From assembly GCF_042680125.1 (NCBI RefSeq), contig NZ_JBHTNY010000001.1: DNA of 64,000 nt. One strand, 5' to 3'. Numbering within the stretch: position 1 is the stretch's first letter; the number at the start of each line of letters is the position of its first letter. The translations under genes were made by a program, and so were the position numbers. The notes under the pieces are model-generated. The model was not told where the DNA came from and did not search any database. It saw only the letters and a program-made list of their open reading frames with translations. This document shows, piece after piece, positions 8,129 through 17,041 of the stretch. This DNA comes from Robinsoniella peoriensis (lineage in GTDB: Bacteria; Bacillota; Clostridia; Lachnospirales; Lachnospiraceae).

Positions 8129-9586
8129 CTAATCCACAGCTTTGCTGCACACAGGTATCTTGAAATAAACCTCTGTACCAACGCCGTACTCACTTGTGAT
8201 ATGTATTTTACACTCCTCTCCGTAAATGAGGCTTAGCCTTTCATTGACATTTAAAAGTCCAAACCCACTCTTACTGTCAGAGAGCTGTTCTCCTTTAAGC
8301 TCGTTCTCCAACCTGTTTAATTCCTCCGGACTCATACCCCGTCCGGTATCTTTTACGGAAAAGTGAATATAGTCTCCTATACGGTATCCTTTTACACTGA
8401 GCTTCCCTTTTCCTCTTTTGTTCTTAATCCCATGATAAAGGGCATTTTCTACAATGGGCTGCAGGCAGATCTTCAGAATATAATTACATCGTATCTCCTG
8501 ATCCATCTCAACCTCGTAGTCCAGAATATCCTGATACCGGAACTGCTGGATCATCAGGTAGCTTCTTACATGTGATTCCTCCTCAGCCAGGGTAATAAAC
8601 TCCTGCCCCTTGCTTAATGTAGTACGGAAGAAGATGGAAAGCTGGTCCACCATCTGCACTACCTGTTCATTTTGCTCATCTTCTGCAAGCCAGATAATGG
8701 TATCCAGGGTGTTATATAAGAAATGCGGATTTATCTGCGCCTGCAGTAATTTCAGCTCCGTCTTCCTCAGGTGGATCTGTTCATTGCGAACATCCTCCAC
8801 AAGGCTTCCTATTTTCTTAACCATAATATTAAAGCTGTTTCCAAGCACCTCCATCTCTTCCATAGGATCAATCCTTACCTGAATATCAAAATTTCCTTTT
8901 GCAACCTCTTTCGTGCTGTCACATAACTCCCGGACCGGACGTTCAATACTTTTTGATATACGGTTTGTAAGTATTAAAACCAAAAAAATAATGGCAAAAC
9001 CAATAATAACACAGTATTGAATGGATGTCCCGATCTGAACTTCCAGCTCCGTTTTCACCACTTTTGCATGTTCCGCTTCATATCTGATATAATCTGACAT
9101 TTTTTCATCTACCAGCTCTGTAAACTGGTAAATATCTTTGTCTAATATCTCCGTGTTATCTTTCCTGCCCAAAACAGGTTCATTTTTCTCTATATTCTCC
9201 ATTGTGTTTTTTAATTGTTTTAAAAGACGGAGAATTGCATCGATCCTGTCTACGCTGTTTTCTGTTGTGGCAGTCTCCTTCAGCTTTTCCAGAATAATTT
9301 TTGCCTGATTTATATCCTCATATGGCTTAACCTCTTCAAATGTAACCGCACCTGCTACGATCCGGTACATTTTATAATCCAGTTCTGAGCGGAAATCGGA
9401 GTTAAATTCCGTAGCCGCTGCCATATTGTTAATCACCGCACTGTATTTTTCATTATAAGAAACCATCAGCAGAATCATCCAAATAATTAATATAATAAAT
9501 GGTATAATAATGCCGCTCCTTAGAATCATCAGCTTTCTTCGTATAGAACATCTGTCAAACCGGGACTCCACATCCTTCCAACCCAT
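8129..9586 (-). CDS. YesM/LytS-type sensor histidine kinase (485 aa)
   Basis: Membrane sensor kinase. There is a transmembrane helix near residues 22-43, an extracellular helical region to about 190, a second helix at about 193-213 and a HAMP segment to about 265. The His_kinase domain carries the phospho-accepting His in AQINPHFLYNTLD (about residue 288). A HATPase_c domain completes it, with N-box ENALYHGIKN and G-boxes DTGRGM and GFGLLNVNERL. It begins the operon kinase-regulator-binding protein. It is the only kinase in the locus, although three regulators of the same type are present, so cross-phosphorylation or orphan regulators are likely (inference). Confidence 0.93.
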   Translation of the reverse strand: MGWKDVESRFDRCSIRRKLMILRSGIIIPFIILIIWMILLMVSYNEKYSAVINNMAAATEFNSDFRSELDYKMYRIVAGAVTFEEVKPYEDINQAKIILEKLKETATTENSVDRIDAILRLLKQLKNTMENIEKNEPVLGRKDNTEILDKDIYQFTELVDEKMSDYIRYEAEHAKVVKTELEVQIGTSIQYCVIIGFAIIFLVLILTNRISKSIERPVRELCDSTKEVAKGNFDIQVRIDPMEEMEVLGNSFNIMVKKIGSLVEDVRNEQIHLRKTELKLLQAQINPHFLYNTLDTIIWLAEDEQNEQVVQMVDQLSIFFRTTLSKGQEFITLAEEESHVRSYLMIQQFRYQDILDYEVEMDQEIRCNYILKICLQPIVENALYHGIKNKRGKGKLSVKGYRIGDYIHFSVKDTGRGMSPEELNRLENELKGEQLSDSKSGFGLLNVNERLSLIYGEECKIHITSEYGVGTEVYFKIPVCSKAVD

Positions 9587-9800
9587 TTGTACCTGTCTCC
9601 CTCTGCCGCTTTTATCTGAAACAATTCTGATAAAACCCTGTTATTTAATATTTTATAATTGACAAAAAGGGCCTATCAGATATTCTGTCAAGAATTTTTC
9701 TGTATCAGACCCGAAATGCTTTCCTTATATACTTATTATAAGAATAATGTTTTTTATGATCAATGGGTTTTCTTATCAAAAAAGTACGAAAATGTATCAT
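9587..9800. other. Intergenic region before the kinase operon
   Basis: Contains the presumed promoter of the kinase operon. An imperfect GC-starting hairpin near 9665-9710, with a T-rich tail on the minus strand, may end the regulator gene at 9801. Pairing is poor, so I do not list it as a firm terminator. Confidence 0.4.
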
Positions 9801-11441
9801 TTATCTGATCTCCTTTCTCTGCACTTTAATCCGATAATCTTTAGGCGTACAGCCCTCCATTTTTTTAAACAGATAATAGAAGTAGTGAGAATCTTTATAA
9901 CCGACTTCATAACCAACATCTGAAATTCTGATATTGGTGGAGCGCAGCAATTCTTTTGCCCTTTCAATACGAATATCCGTAAGGTACTCTACAAAAGTAA
10001 TCCCGGTTTCCTGGCTGAAAATACGGCTGAAATGGTTGGGACTTACATTTACCCGGGCAGCTGTTGTATTCAAGGATATATCCTCATCGTTATAATGAAT
10101 CCTGATAAACTCTTTGGCACACTCTACCATATCAGCATATTTGTTTACAGCCGCCAGTTCTCTCAGGTTCATACAGTTTTCAAAACTTTGTATAATATAC
10201 TGCTTTGTTTTACCAAGTGAACGGGTAAACATCATGATATCACCGAATTCAGGAAACCTTTTCTGAAGATCCTCCCTGGTGCGCCCAATGCTTTCTAAGA
10301 ACTGAACAATCTGAAAATTAATATCCAATATAATATACTGCCGGAACATTAATGAATCCATATTGTTTTCTCCAAGGCTCCGGATAAATTTTTCCACAAA
10401 CAGCTCAATGTCGCTTTTCAAACCGCTTTTTAAAAAATTCAATGCAACTTTACTATCCATATGATTTGAAGCTACATCCATCAAGCTGAATGGTTTTTCT
10501 TTTTCCAAATCCCCTGCATGAATGTCACCTCCATAAAGTACCTTATTTCCTAAGGTAAGAAACCGGTAGGTATACGCTCTGTTTGCATATTGATAACTAA
10601 GTGCAATATCTTTAAGATCCAGCACGTTTTTCCCAATTCCGATAAAATAATGCAGCTTATGGCTTGCATCCGTCTCCTTTGAAATAATCCGTATGCATTT
10701 GGATATCGTCTGATCTACTTCCTTGGGCGTCTTACCTGTAATTAATAATGCCGCACCTTCTGCCAAATGATCAAAATAAATCAGATTTTTATCCTTCTCA
10801 AACGCTTCCACCAGAAATGCTTCCACCTGCATATAGTCCTGGCGATATTCCATATGGTCATCATAACTGGATGCAGAGATTTTGTATAGTAAAAAATTAT
10901 AAGCACCTGCTTCCAGATCCAGTCCCAGGCTTTCTCCTTTCTGCTTCAGTTCGAAAGCAGTACCCTTACCGCCTAACAGTTCATTATAAAACTGATATTT
11001 TAATATCTCATAATCTTTCTGTGTTTCTTTCTCATATTGTTCCAGAAATAATGTCTGGGCCCTCTCCTCTTCTAAATCCGCTTTCATTTCCAACAGTGAC
11101 TGCAGCAGTCTTGCACTGGTCACCGGCTTTAAGAGATACTCTGCTACCCCAAGCCTGATTGCCTGCTTTGCATATGAAAAATCATCATACCCGCTCAAAA
11201 TAAGTATTTTCATCTCCGGGAACTCTTCTTTTACCAATCTGCATAATTCCAACCCATCCATAAAAGGCATTTTAATATCTGTTATGAGAATATCCGGCCT
11301 TATCTTTCGTATCATCGAAAGTGCCTTTTCTCCATCCTCTGCCTCACCGGAAAAGAGAAAGCCGTTTTCTTCCCACTTCACCCTCCTTTTAATACCCTCC
11401 CGAATAGTCATTTCGTCTTCTGCCAGAAATACTTTAATCAT
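9801..11441 (-). CDS. YesN-type response regulator, CheY-AraC architecture (546 aa), second paralog
   Basis: Same layout as its paralogs. The receiver domain spans residues 1-120 (FLAEDE, phospho-acceptor Asp in ILITDIKMPFMDG, YLLKPV). A long middle region follows, and the C-terminal AraC helix-turn-helix pair is at about 440-540 (NVSPNHFSRIFSQ, GYKDSHYFYYLFKK). The start at 11441 has GGAGG 5 bases upstream; the longer frame from 11462 would contain that site. It lies between the permease genes and the kinase operon and has no kinase of its own. A strong terminator (11621-11663) separates it from the transporter, so it is probably a separate transcription unit controlling the locus. Confidence 0.9.
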   Translation of the reverse strand: MIKVFLAEDEMTIREGIKRRVKWEENGFLFSGEAEDGEKALSMIRKIRPDILITDIKMPFMDGLELCRLVKEEFPEMKILILSGYDDFSYAKQAIRLGVAEYLLKPVTSARLLQSLLEMKADLEEERAQTLFLEQYEKETQKDYEILKYQFYNELLGGKGTAFELKQKGESLGLDLEAGAYNFLLYKISASSYDDHMEYRQDYMQVEAFLVEAFEKDKNLIYFDHLAEGAALLITGKTPKEVDQTISKCIRIISKETDASHKLHYFIGIGKNVLDLKDIALSYQYANRAYTYRFLTLGNKVLYGGDIHAGDLEKEKPFSLMDVASNHMDSKVALNFLKSGLKSDIELFVEKFIRSLGENNMDSLMFRQYIILDINFQIVQFLESIGRTREDLQKRFPEFGDIMMFTRSLGKTKQYIIQSFENCMNLRELAAVNKYADMVECAKEFIRIHYNDEDISLNTTAARVNVSPNHFSRIFSQETGITFVEYLTDIRIERAKELLRSTNIRISDVGYEVGYKDSHYFYYLFKKMEGCTPKDYRIKVQRKEIR

Positions 11442-11620
11442 ATTGTCCTCCGTCCTTAGCATATTTCCACACTATTGACCGTACTACTCCCTGGTTAGTA
11501 TTCTGCAAACTCTGCAGATATGACTCACGGTACAGCATAGTATATTATCGTTATAATAACCATCAAAAGCAATAGTGTTCACATGATCTTTGTATCTTTA
11601 TACAATATTCAATATAAAAA

Positions 11621-11663
11621 GGGCTGTCTTGAAAAGCGATATTTATGCTTTTATTGACAGCCC
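11621..11663 (-). terminator. Intrinsic terminator of the furanose transporter operon
   Basis: Stem GGGCTGTC (11621-11628) with GACAGCCC (11656-11663). On the minus strand it is followed by TTTTT. It lies about 50 bases past the stop of the last permease gene. Confidence 0.85.
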
Positions 11664-11715
11664 TGCTTTTATTTATGTTTTTATTTTTAATGCTGCCTAC
11701 CCAGCAATACCCTCA

Positions 11716-12735
11716 TTATTTTTTCAATTTCATTCTTGCAAATATAGATTGTAAAACTATAAAGAAACAAAGTAATGCAGATAATACGATTCTTACCCAC
11801 CAGCTGGACAGTGTTCCCTGGGTTGTGATCAAGCTGGATATGGAACCTTTGATTAATACGCCGAACAGTGTTCCAAATGGTGTTCCAACACCTCCGCTCA
11901 GCAGAGTACCTCCGATAACGGCAGATGAGATGGCATCCATTTCCAGCCCTTTTGCCTGCTCCACAAATCCTGCGCAGCTGTTGAGGCAGAAGAGAAATCC
12001 TCCGATACCAGCCAAAAGTCCATTTAATATATATGCACACAGTTTGGTCTTACGAACATTGATACCCATCATTAGGGCGCTTTGCTGATTACCTCCGATT
12101 GCATATAACTTACGTCCAAACTTTGTATATTTCATAATAATAATTACAACAATGAGAATGATCAGGGCTATGACCACCGTGGGGTATATGTACGCCGCCT
12201 GGAAGACGCCTTTCTTACTCACAGTACCAAAAGGCATGTTAATTTTATAATTTGCCCAATTTAAAAACACTTCATTTTTAATAGAAATCATATCTGTACT
12301 GACTATAGCTGTCAGACCGCGTCCAAAAAACATACCCGCCAGCGTAACAATAAATGGCTGAATGTCCAGAAAAGAGATTAAAAATCCCTGAATCACGCCA
12401 TATGCCAGGCCTATCACCAGTGCAAGCAATACAGCAGTATAAGCACTTGCGCCATTATTCTCCATCTGATTGGCAGCCACCATACACACCAGCGCTGTCA
12501 CAGAACCTACGGAAATATCAATTCCTCCTGTGATCATTACAATAGTCTGACCCATTGCAATTACCAGAAGCCCTGCATTTGAAATAAACAGGTTCAGAAA
12601 CATCTGCGGTTTCGCAAATCCTTTATCATTAAAGATAATCATACCAGCGGCATACATGATCACGAACAACAGTATCGTAATCATAAGGAGGAAACTGTTT
12701 CCATTCAGTTTTTTCTTATTATTTAAACTTTTCAT
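11716..12735 (-). CDS. Sugar ABC transporter permease, YjfF-like (339 aa)
   Basis: Inner-membrane channel subunit of the furanose importer, of the BPD_transp_2 family. Many hydrophobic helices are visible, as are the family segments GGIDISVGSV (about 70-80), NPLFIV-like QPFIVTLAGMFFGRG (about 115-130) and GGTLLSGGVGTPFGTLFG near the C-terminus. Its start overlaps the upstream permease stop by one base (TAATG), so the two are translationally coupled. It is the last gene of the transporter operon. Resemblance to the E. coli galactofuranose permease YjfF is by family pattern only. Confidence 0.88.
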   Translation of the reverse strand: MKSLNNKKKLNGNSFLLMITILLFVIMYAAGMIIFNDKGFAKPQMFLNLFISNAGLLVIAMGQTIVMITGGIDISVGSVTALVCMVAANQMENNGASAYTAVLLALVIGLAYGVIQGFLISFLDIQPFIVTLAGMFFGRGLTAIVSTDMISIKNEVFLNWANYKINMPFGTVSKKGVFQAAYIYPTVVIALIILIVVIIIMKYTKFGRKLYAIGGNQQSALMMGINVRKTKLCAYILNGLLAGIGGFLFCLNSCAGFVEQAKGLEMDAISSAVIGGTLLSGGVGTPFGTLFGVLIKGSISSLITTQGTLSSWWVRIVLSALLCFFIVLQSIFARMKLKK

Positions 12736-13802
12736 TACTGATTCCCTCCTTGTGCAGCTAATTTTTTTGCGTCCTTTTTAGCAGTAAGATTTTTGAAGAA
12801 TTTTTTAAATACCTCACTCTGCAGTGTAACAATGATAACAACTACAACGGCTTTGTAAACCGGCAGCTGGTCAGCAGATACATTCATTGCATAAAGTGTT
12901 GTAGTCAGAGCCTGAATGGTATAAGCACCAATTACGGATCCCATCAGACTGAACTTTCCGCCGCTCAAGATATTACCGCCAAGAGCAACAGCAAGAATAG
13001 CATCCATTTCCAGATTTAAACCAATATTATTTGCATCAGCAGAATAAATTCGACTGGATGCAGCAATTCCGGCAATTCCTGCAAGCAGACCACACAGCAC
13101 ATAAGCAAGAAACTTAATCATTTTAGAATTGAGCCCCACCAGACGGGAAGCAGCTCCATTAATACCTACGCACTCAATATATAAGCCTAACGCTGTTTTC
13201 TTTAAAACAAGGTTGATTATGATGATTACAATAATTGCAATGAATATAGGTGTTGGAATTGGGCACTTGCCGATATATCCCCCTAATACCTTGTAAGATT
13301 CCACGCGGACATAAGTTATCTGTCCCTGGGTAATCAGCTGTGCAATACCTCTGCCTGCTGTATACAAGATCAATGTTGCAACCATAGGCTGTATATTCAG
13401 ATGTGCAACCAGAAAACCATTAAAGGATCCACAGATCATGGCTACAATTAATGCTGCCAGTATTGCAATAATCAAAGGATTCTGAAAAGTATTGGTGGAA
13501 ACTTCGCCGCCGGACAGAATCTGGCAGCAGACAGCTCCTGCCACTGCCATGGTGGCCCCAACGCTGATATCCTGACCTCCGCTGGCTGCGGTAACTAAAG
13601 TCATGCCGACTGCCAGAATTACCAGCTCTGACGCACGATTGATAACATCAATAATATATCCGTACAGTACACCGTTGTTAAGAGAAATTTTGAAGAAGCT
13701 GGGGGTTGTAATTACATTAACCAGTAATACAACCAGCAGACATACAATCGGCATGAACAGACGCATCCTGGTTACTTTTCTAAAGTCTATTTTCTGTTTC
13801 AT
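12735..13802 (-). CDS. Sugar ABC transporter permease, YtfT-like (355 aa)
   Basis: Second membrane subunit of the importer. Visible family signatures are GGQDISVGATMAVAGA (about 72-87), LNIQPMVATLILYTAGRGIAQ (about 130-150) and GGNILSGGKFSLMGSVIGA near the C-terminus. The ATG at 13802 lies one base after the ATPase stop and uses an RBS within the end of that gene; an in-frame TTG further upstream is rejected. Together with the other permease it forms the usual heterodimer of RbsC/YtfT-type transporters. Confidence 0.88.
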   Translation of the reverse strand: MKQKIDFRKVTRMRLFMPIVCLLVVLLVNVITTPSFFKISLNNGVLYGYIIDVINRASELVILAVGMTLVTAASGGQDISVGATMAVAGAVCCQILSGGEVSTNTFQNPLIIAILAALIVAMICGSFNGFLVAHLNIQPMVATLILYTAGRGIAQLITQGQITYVRVESYKVLGGYIGKCPIPTPIFIAIIVIIIINLVLKKTALGLYIECVGINGAASRLVGLNSKMIKFLAYVLCGLLAGIAGIAASSRIYSADANNIGLNLEMDAILAVALGGNILSGGKFSLMGSVIGAYTIQALTTTLYAMNVSADQLPVYKAVVVVIIVTLQSEVFKKFFKNLTAKKDAKKLAAQGGNQ

Positions 13803-13803
13803 G

Positions 13804-15315
13804 TTATTCCTCACCTCCTGCAATTGCTTTCATAATACCTTCCTGTGTCATTTCATCCCCGCTGATCTCGCCTACTTTCTTACCATCTCTAAGTACGCCC
13901 ATGCGGGAACAGGTACGGATCATTTCTTCTACTTCTGAAGAAATAAATGTTACCGCCATTCCTTCATCTGCAAGTTTCAGTACCAGTTTCTGAATCTCTG
14001 TCTTCGTTCCGATATCAATACCTCTTGTCGGTTCATCCAGAATCAGGAATTCCGGGTTGGTCAGAAGCCATCTGCCGATAATTACCTTCTGCTGGTTTCC
14101 TCCGGAGAGACTCTTGATCGGAGTTTCACGGCTTGCAGTCTTAACCTGGAGCATGTCAATGTATTTATCTGCGGCTTCTTCCATCTCTTTACGGCTCATT
14201 GGTTTAAACATGCCGCGTTTTGCCTGAAGAGCAATAATTATATTTTCACGTACCGATAAATCAGCAATGATTCCTTCCTTCTTACGATCCTCCGGCAGAT
14301 ATGCCATTCCAAGCTTCATTGCATCTATCGGAGCATGGATTTTGACTTCTTTTCCATTTACCATAAGTTTTCCGGAATCCGCTTTATCCGCACCATAGAT
14401 TGCCCTTACAAGTTCCGATCTTCCTGAGCCCAGCAGGCCTGTCAGTCCGATTACTTCACCTTTATGTATATCAATGTCAAACGGCTTGATTGTTCCCGTA
14501 TGTCCCAGCTTCTCGGTACTGATTACCGGTACGCCTGCTTTTGCTTTTGACTGTTCCCGGTCTCCTTTGATATCAGCCAGATCATCAAAATCTTTACCCA
14601 TCATCTTTGCTACCAGCATAACCCGGGGAAGCTCTTTGACCTCATATTCTCCTACCAGTTCCCCATTTCGTAAAACGGTAATGCGGTCACATACCGCGTA
14701 AACCTGCTCCAGAAAATGTGTTACGAAGACGATGCCGACTCCTTCTCCTCTTAGCTTTCTCATTAGGATAAACAGCTTTTCAACCTCATCATCATCCAGC
14801 GAAGATGTGGGTTCATCCAGTATCAGCACACGGCATTTCATGTCTACTGCACGGGCAATTGCGATCATCTGCTGTATCGCAATGGAACACTCTTCCAGTT
14901 TCTGTGATGGCGCTACCTGGATGTCCAGACTCTCCAGCAGTTTACCTGACATCTGGTTCATCTTGTTCCAATCGATAAGCCCCATTTTCCTGGGTTCCCT
15001 TCCAATGAAAAGATTTTCCGCTACGGATAAATTGGGACAGAGGTTTACTTCCTGGTATACCGTGCTGATCCCGTTATTCTGTGCATCCTGGGGAGAGTGG
15101 TTTTTGACTGGCTTGCCTTCCATCTTTACCTCTCCCTCATCAAATTCGTATACACCTGTCAATACTTTAATCAAGGTTGATTTTCCGGCACCGTTCTCAC
15201 CCATCAGTGCATGGATTTCACCGGTTCTCAATGTAAAATCAACATTCTGCAATGCTTTTACGCCGGGAAAAGTCTTATAGATGCCACGCATAGTCAAAAC
15301 TTCATTCTGCTTCAT
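13804..15315 (-). CDS. Sugar ABC transporter ATP-binding protein with two nucleotide-binding domains, YtfR-like (503 aa)
   Basis: Energises uptake of the sugar. There are two ABC domains in one chain. The N-domain has Walker A GENGAGKST (about residues 36-44) and Walker B LILDEPTSSLD. The C-domain has Walker A-like GLLGSGRSEL (about 293-302), ABC signature SLSGGNQQK (about 404-412) and Walker B LILDEPTRGID. The N-domain signature is weak (ECSIAIQQM), which is normal for RbsA/MglA/YtfR-type proteins, where one ATP site is degenerate. It is separated from the upstream binding-protein gene by a 420-bp gap holding a large folded element, so its expression may be uncoupled from the binding protein. 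Confidence 0.92.
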   Translation of the reverse strand: MKQNEVLTMRGIYKTFPGVKALQNVDFTLRTGEIHALMGENGAGKSTLIKVLTGVYEFDEGEVKMEGKPVKNHSPQDAQNNGISTVYQEVNLCPNLSVAENLFIGREPRKMGLIDWNKMNQMSGKLLESLDIQVAPSQKLEECSIAIQQMIAIARAVDMKCRVLILDEPTSSLDDDEVEKLFILMRKLRGEGVGIVFVTHFLEQVYAVCDRITVLRNGELVGEYEVKELPRVMLVAKMMGKDFDDLADIKGDREQSKAKAGVPVISTEKLGHTGTIKPFDIDIHKGEVIGLTGLLGSGRSELVRAIYGADKADSGKLMVNGKEVKIHAPIDAMKLGMAYLPEDRKKEGIIADLSVRENIIIALQAKRGMFKPMSRKEMEEAADKYIDMLQVKTASRETPIKSLSGGNQQKVIIGRWLLTNPEFLILDEPTRGIDIGTKTEIQKLVLKLADEGMAVTFISSEVEEMIRTCSRMGVLRDGKKVGEISGDEMTQEGIMKAIAGGEE

Positions 15316-15358
15316 TCTTCCTCTACACCTGCTTTCCTATTACTGTTTTACATAAATC

Positions 15359-15394
15359 AAAAACCCCGCCGCAAGCGACAGGGTTTTTAACCCT
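15359..15394 (-). terminator. Attenuator-like pair of mutually exclusive hairpins upstream of the ATPase gene
   Basis: AAAAACCC (15359-15366) can pair with GGGTTTTT (15381-15388), giving an intrinsic terminator ending in TTTTT on the minus strand. The same GGGTTTTT region can instead pair as AGGGTT (15380-15385) with AACCCT (15389-15394). The two hairpins share bases and cannot coexist, as in transcription attenuators. The terminator lies 44 bases before the ATPase start codon, downstream of the binding-protein gene. Confidence 0.6.
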
Positions 15395-15720
15395 CGCGGC
15401 AGTCGCCAAATGGATCCGCAAGCGCGTCCGATTGGCTCGTTGCTCGCGGAAATAAGGCGCAGCAGCTTATCCGTATTCCGAATTATTCTGCCACGCCCTG
15501 TGCTAGATCCTAGTGCCTCCCGGCGTAAATACGTCGATATATAGTGCTTGATATCTGCGTCAGGTGTGCGTCTGTGAATCGACGGCGCAGCGGGGCTGCG
15601 ACTAGACTCGCAGACGTGCAACTGGCGTGGATAGCGGGTGCTATATAGTGGCGTATTTATGCCGGGAGGTACTGGTACCGCACCAGAACTTATCCTATGC
15701 AGTACCGGTCATGAATCCGC
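15359..15720 (+). ncRNA. Large structured GC-rich element, candidate plus-strand RNA of unknown family
   Basis: This intergenic stretch is clearly richer in G and C than the genes around it and is full of inverted repeats. The main one is a hairpin of about 80 bp: left arm 15509-15590, loop CGGGG at 15591-15595, right arm 15596-15675. Where the arms differ, about 14 positions give G-U pairs if the plus strand is read as RNA, against about one for the minus strand. Smaller hairpins lie at 15414-15450 (CCGC..GCGG) and 15456-15497 (GGCG..CGCC), with the attenuator pair at 15359-15394. The operon runs the opposite way, so the RNA would be antisense to it. No known family (retron msr-msd, group II intron, OLE, ROOL) could be recognised. 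A 93-codon minus-strand frame here (15340-15621) is most likely an artefact. Confidence 0.5.
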
Positions 15721-15732
15721 AATTTAAATTTT

Positions 15733-16887
15733 TTAGTATGCACGGCTATCAAGCACTTCCTGGGTCATAACAGTTACCGGATAATCGGTTCCGTCAACAT
15801 TAATAGATGTTACTTCGCTTGGATTTGCAAAAATTTCTTCATCTACATACTGTTCTTTTTCTACATCTTCTCCTGCTTCCAGTTTCTGGATGATCTCTTC
15901 TACACGTGGTCCGTGTAATGGGTTACATTCGGTATTGCAAACGATTTTTCCAGATAAAGTATCTGTCAGACCTGCATTTGTTGAGTCAAAGGACATTACC
16001 AGAATATCTCCGTCAACGCCTACTGTTTTACCAGCTGCTTCAATAGCATCAATTGCTCCAAATGCTTCATTATCATTTTCACAATATACTACATTGATGT
16101 TGTCGTACTGTTTCAGCATGGACTCCATAACTTCCTGTCCTTTTGCCTGTGTAAATTCACCAGTCTGAGCTGCCAGAAGGTTCCAGCCGTTTGCTTCTAC
16201 TGCATCAGCAAGTCCTTTTGTACGTCCGATCTGTGCGGAAGCTCCGATTGTTCCCTGGATATCTACGATATTAATTTCTTTCATGCCTTTAGCATCTGCA
16301 TATGCTTTTAACCATGCGGAAGCTTTTTTACCTTCTAATTCAAAGTTAGAACCTACCCATGCTGTATACAGGCTGTCATCGGATACATCTACCATACGGT
16401 CAACAATGATTACCGGAATTGCTGCATCTTTTGCTTCCTGAAGTACTGTGTCCCATCCTGTTTCAGTTACCGGTGCCAGTACAATATAATCTACTTCCTG
16501 CTGGATAAAGTTACGGATTGCCGTAATCTGATTTTCCTGTTTTTGCTGTGCATCATCAAAGATCAGTTCATAACCGTTATCTTTGCTGAATGTTGATTTC
16601 ATTGATTCTGAGTTTGCTGTACGCCAGTCAGATTCTGCACCAACCTGTGAAAAACCAACTGTAACATTACCGCCCTCGTCGCTTCCTCCGTCTGTAGTAT
16701 CTGCTGCTTCTGTTGTTGCTGCTGCTTCTGTCGTTGCTGCTTCTGTTGTTGCTGCTGCTTCTGTAGCTGCATCTGTCGCTGCTGCTGTTGCTGCCGCTTC
16801 TGTTTCTTTAGCACTGCTTCCGCATCCTGCTGCCATGGAAGCTACCATTGCTGTACAGATTAAAACGCTGATTACTTTTCTTTTCAT
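15733..16887 (-). CDS. Sugar ABC transporter substrate-binding lipoprotein, YtfQ-like, with Ala-Thr-Glu linker (384 aa)
   Basis: Extracellular lipid-anchored receptor of the furanose importer. The lipobox ends at MAAGC (about residue 22). A roughly 45-residue repetitive linker of Ala, Thr and Glu (about 28-72) tethers the binding domain to the membrane. The binding domain shares VGFSQVGAESDWR, DDAQQKQ, LAPVTETGWDTV and CNTECNPLHGPR with the sensor protein at 5453. It is the first gene of the transporter operon and has a strong RBS (AAGGAGG, 8 bases from the ATG). Relatives bind galactofuranose or arabinofuranose; beside two arabinofuranosidase genes I favour arabinofuranose (inference). Confidence 0.9.
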   Translation of the reverse strand: MKRKVISVLICTAMVASMAAGCGSSAKETEAAATAAATDAATEAAATTEAATTEAAATTEAADTTDGGSDEGGNVTVGFSQVGAESDWRTANSESMKSTFSKDNGYELIFDDAQQKQENQITAIRNFIQQEVDYIVLAPVTETGWDTVLQEAKDAAIPVIIVDRMVDVSDDSLYTAWVGSNFELEGKKASAWLKAYADAKGMKEINIVDIQGTIGASAQIGRTKGLADAVEANGWNLLAAQTGEFTQAKGQEVMESMLKQYDNINVVYCENDNEAFGAIDAIEAAGKTVGVDGDILVMSFDSTNAGLTDTLSGKIVCNTECNPLHGPRVEEIIQKLEAGEDVEKEQYVDEEIFANPSEVTSINVDGTDYPVTVMTQEVLDSRAY

Positions 16888-17041
16888 TAATAAATCCTCC
16901 TTAGATTATGTAAAAGTTGATTTCTTTAACCATCTTTATCATAGTCTATTTTGAAAAAATTTTATACGGACGGACTTTTGTGTTTTGTAATGTATTTTTC
17001 GTATTATCTGATCTTCCTTTGGTTTTTGTAAGAAATTTTTT

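Noticed and set aside
15340..15621. 93-codon minus-strand frame across the structured element
   Set aside because: It runs through the long inverted repeat and the terminator hairpin, has Arg/Ser-rich sequence of no known family and no good RBS. The RNA-like pairing explains the sequence better.
16599..16814. Glutamine-rich 71-codon frame
   Set aside because: It is the shifted frame of the Ala-Thr-Glu linker of the binding protein at 15733; the low-complexity codons make it look like a poly-Gln protein.
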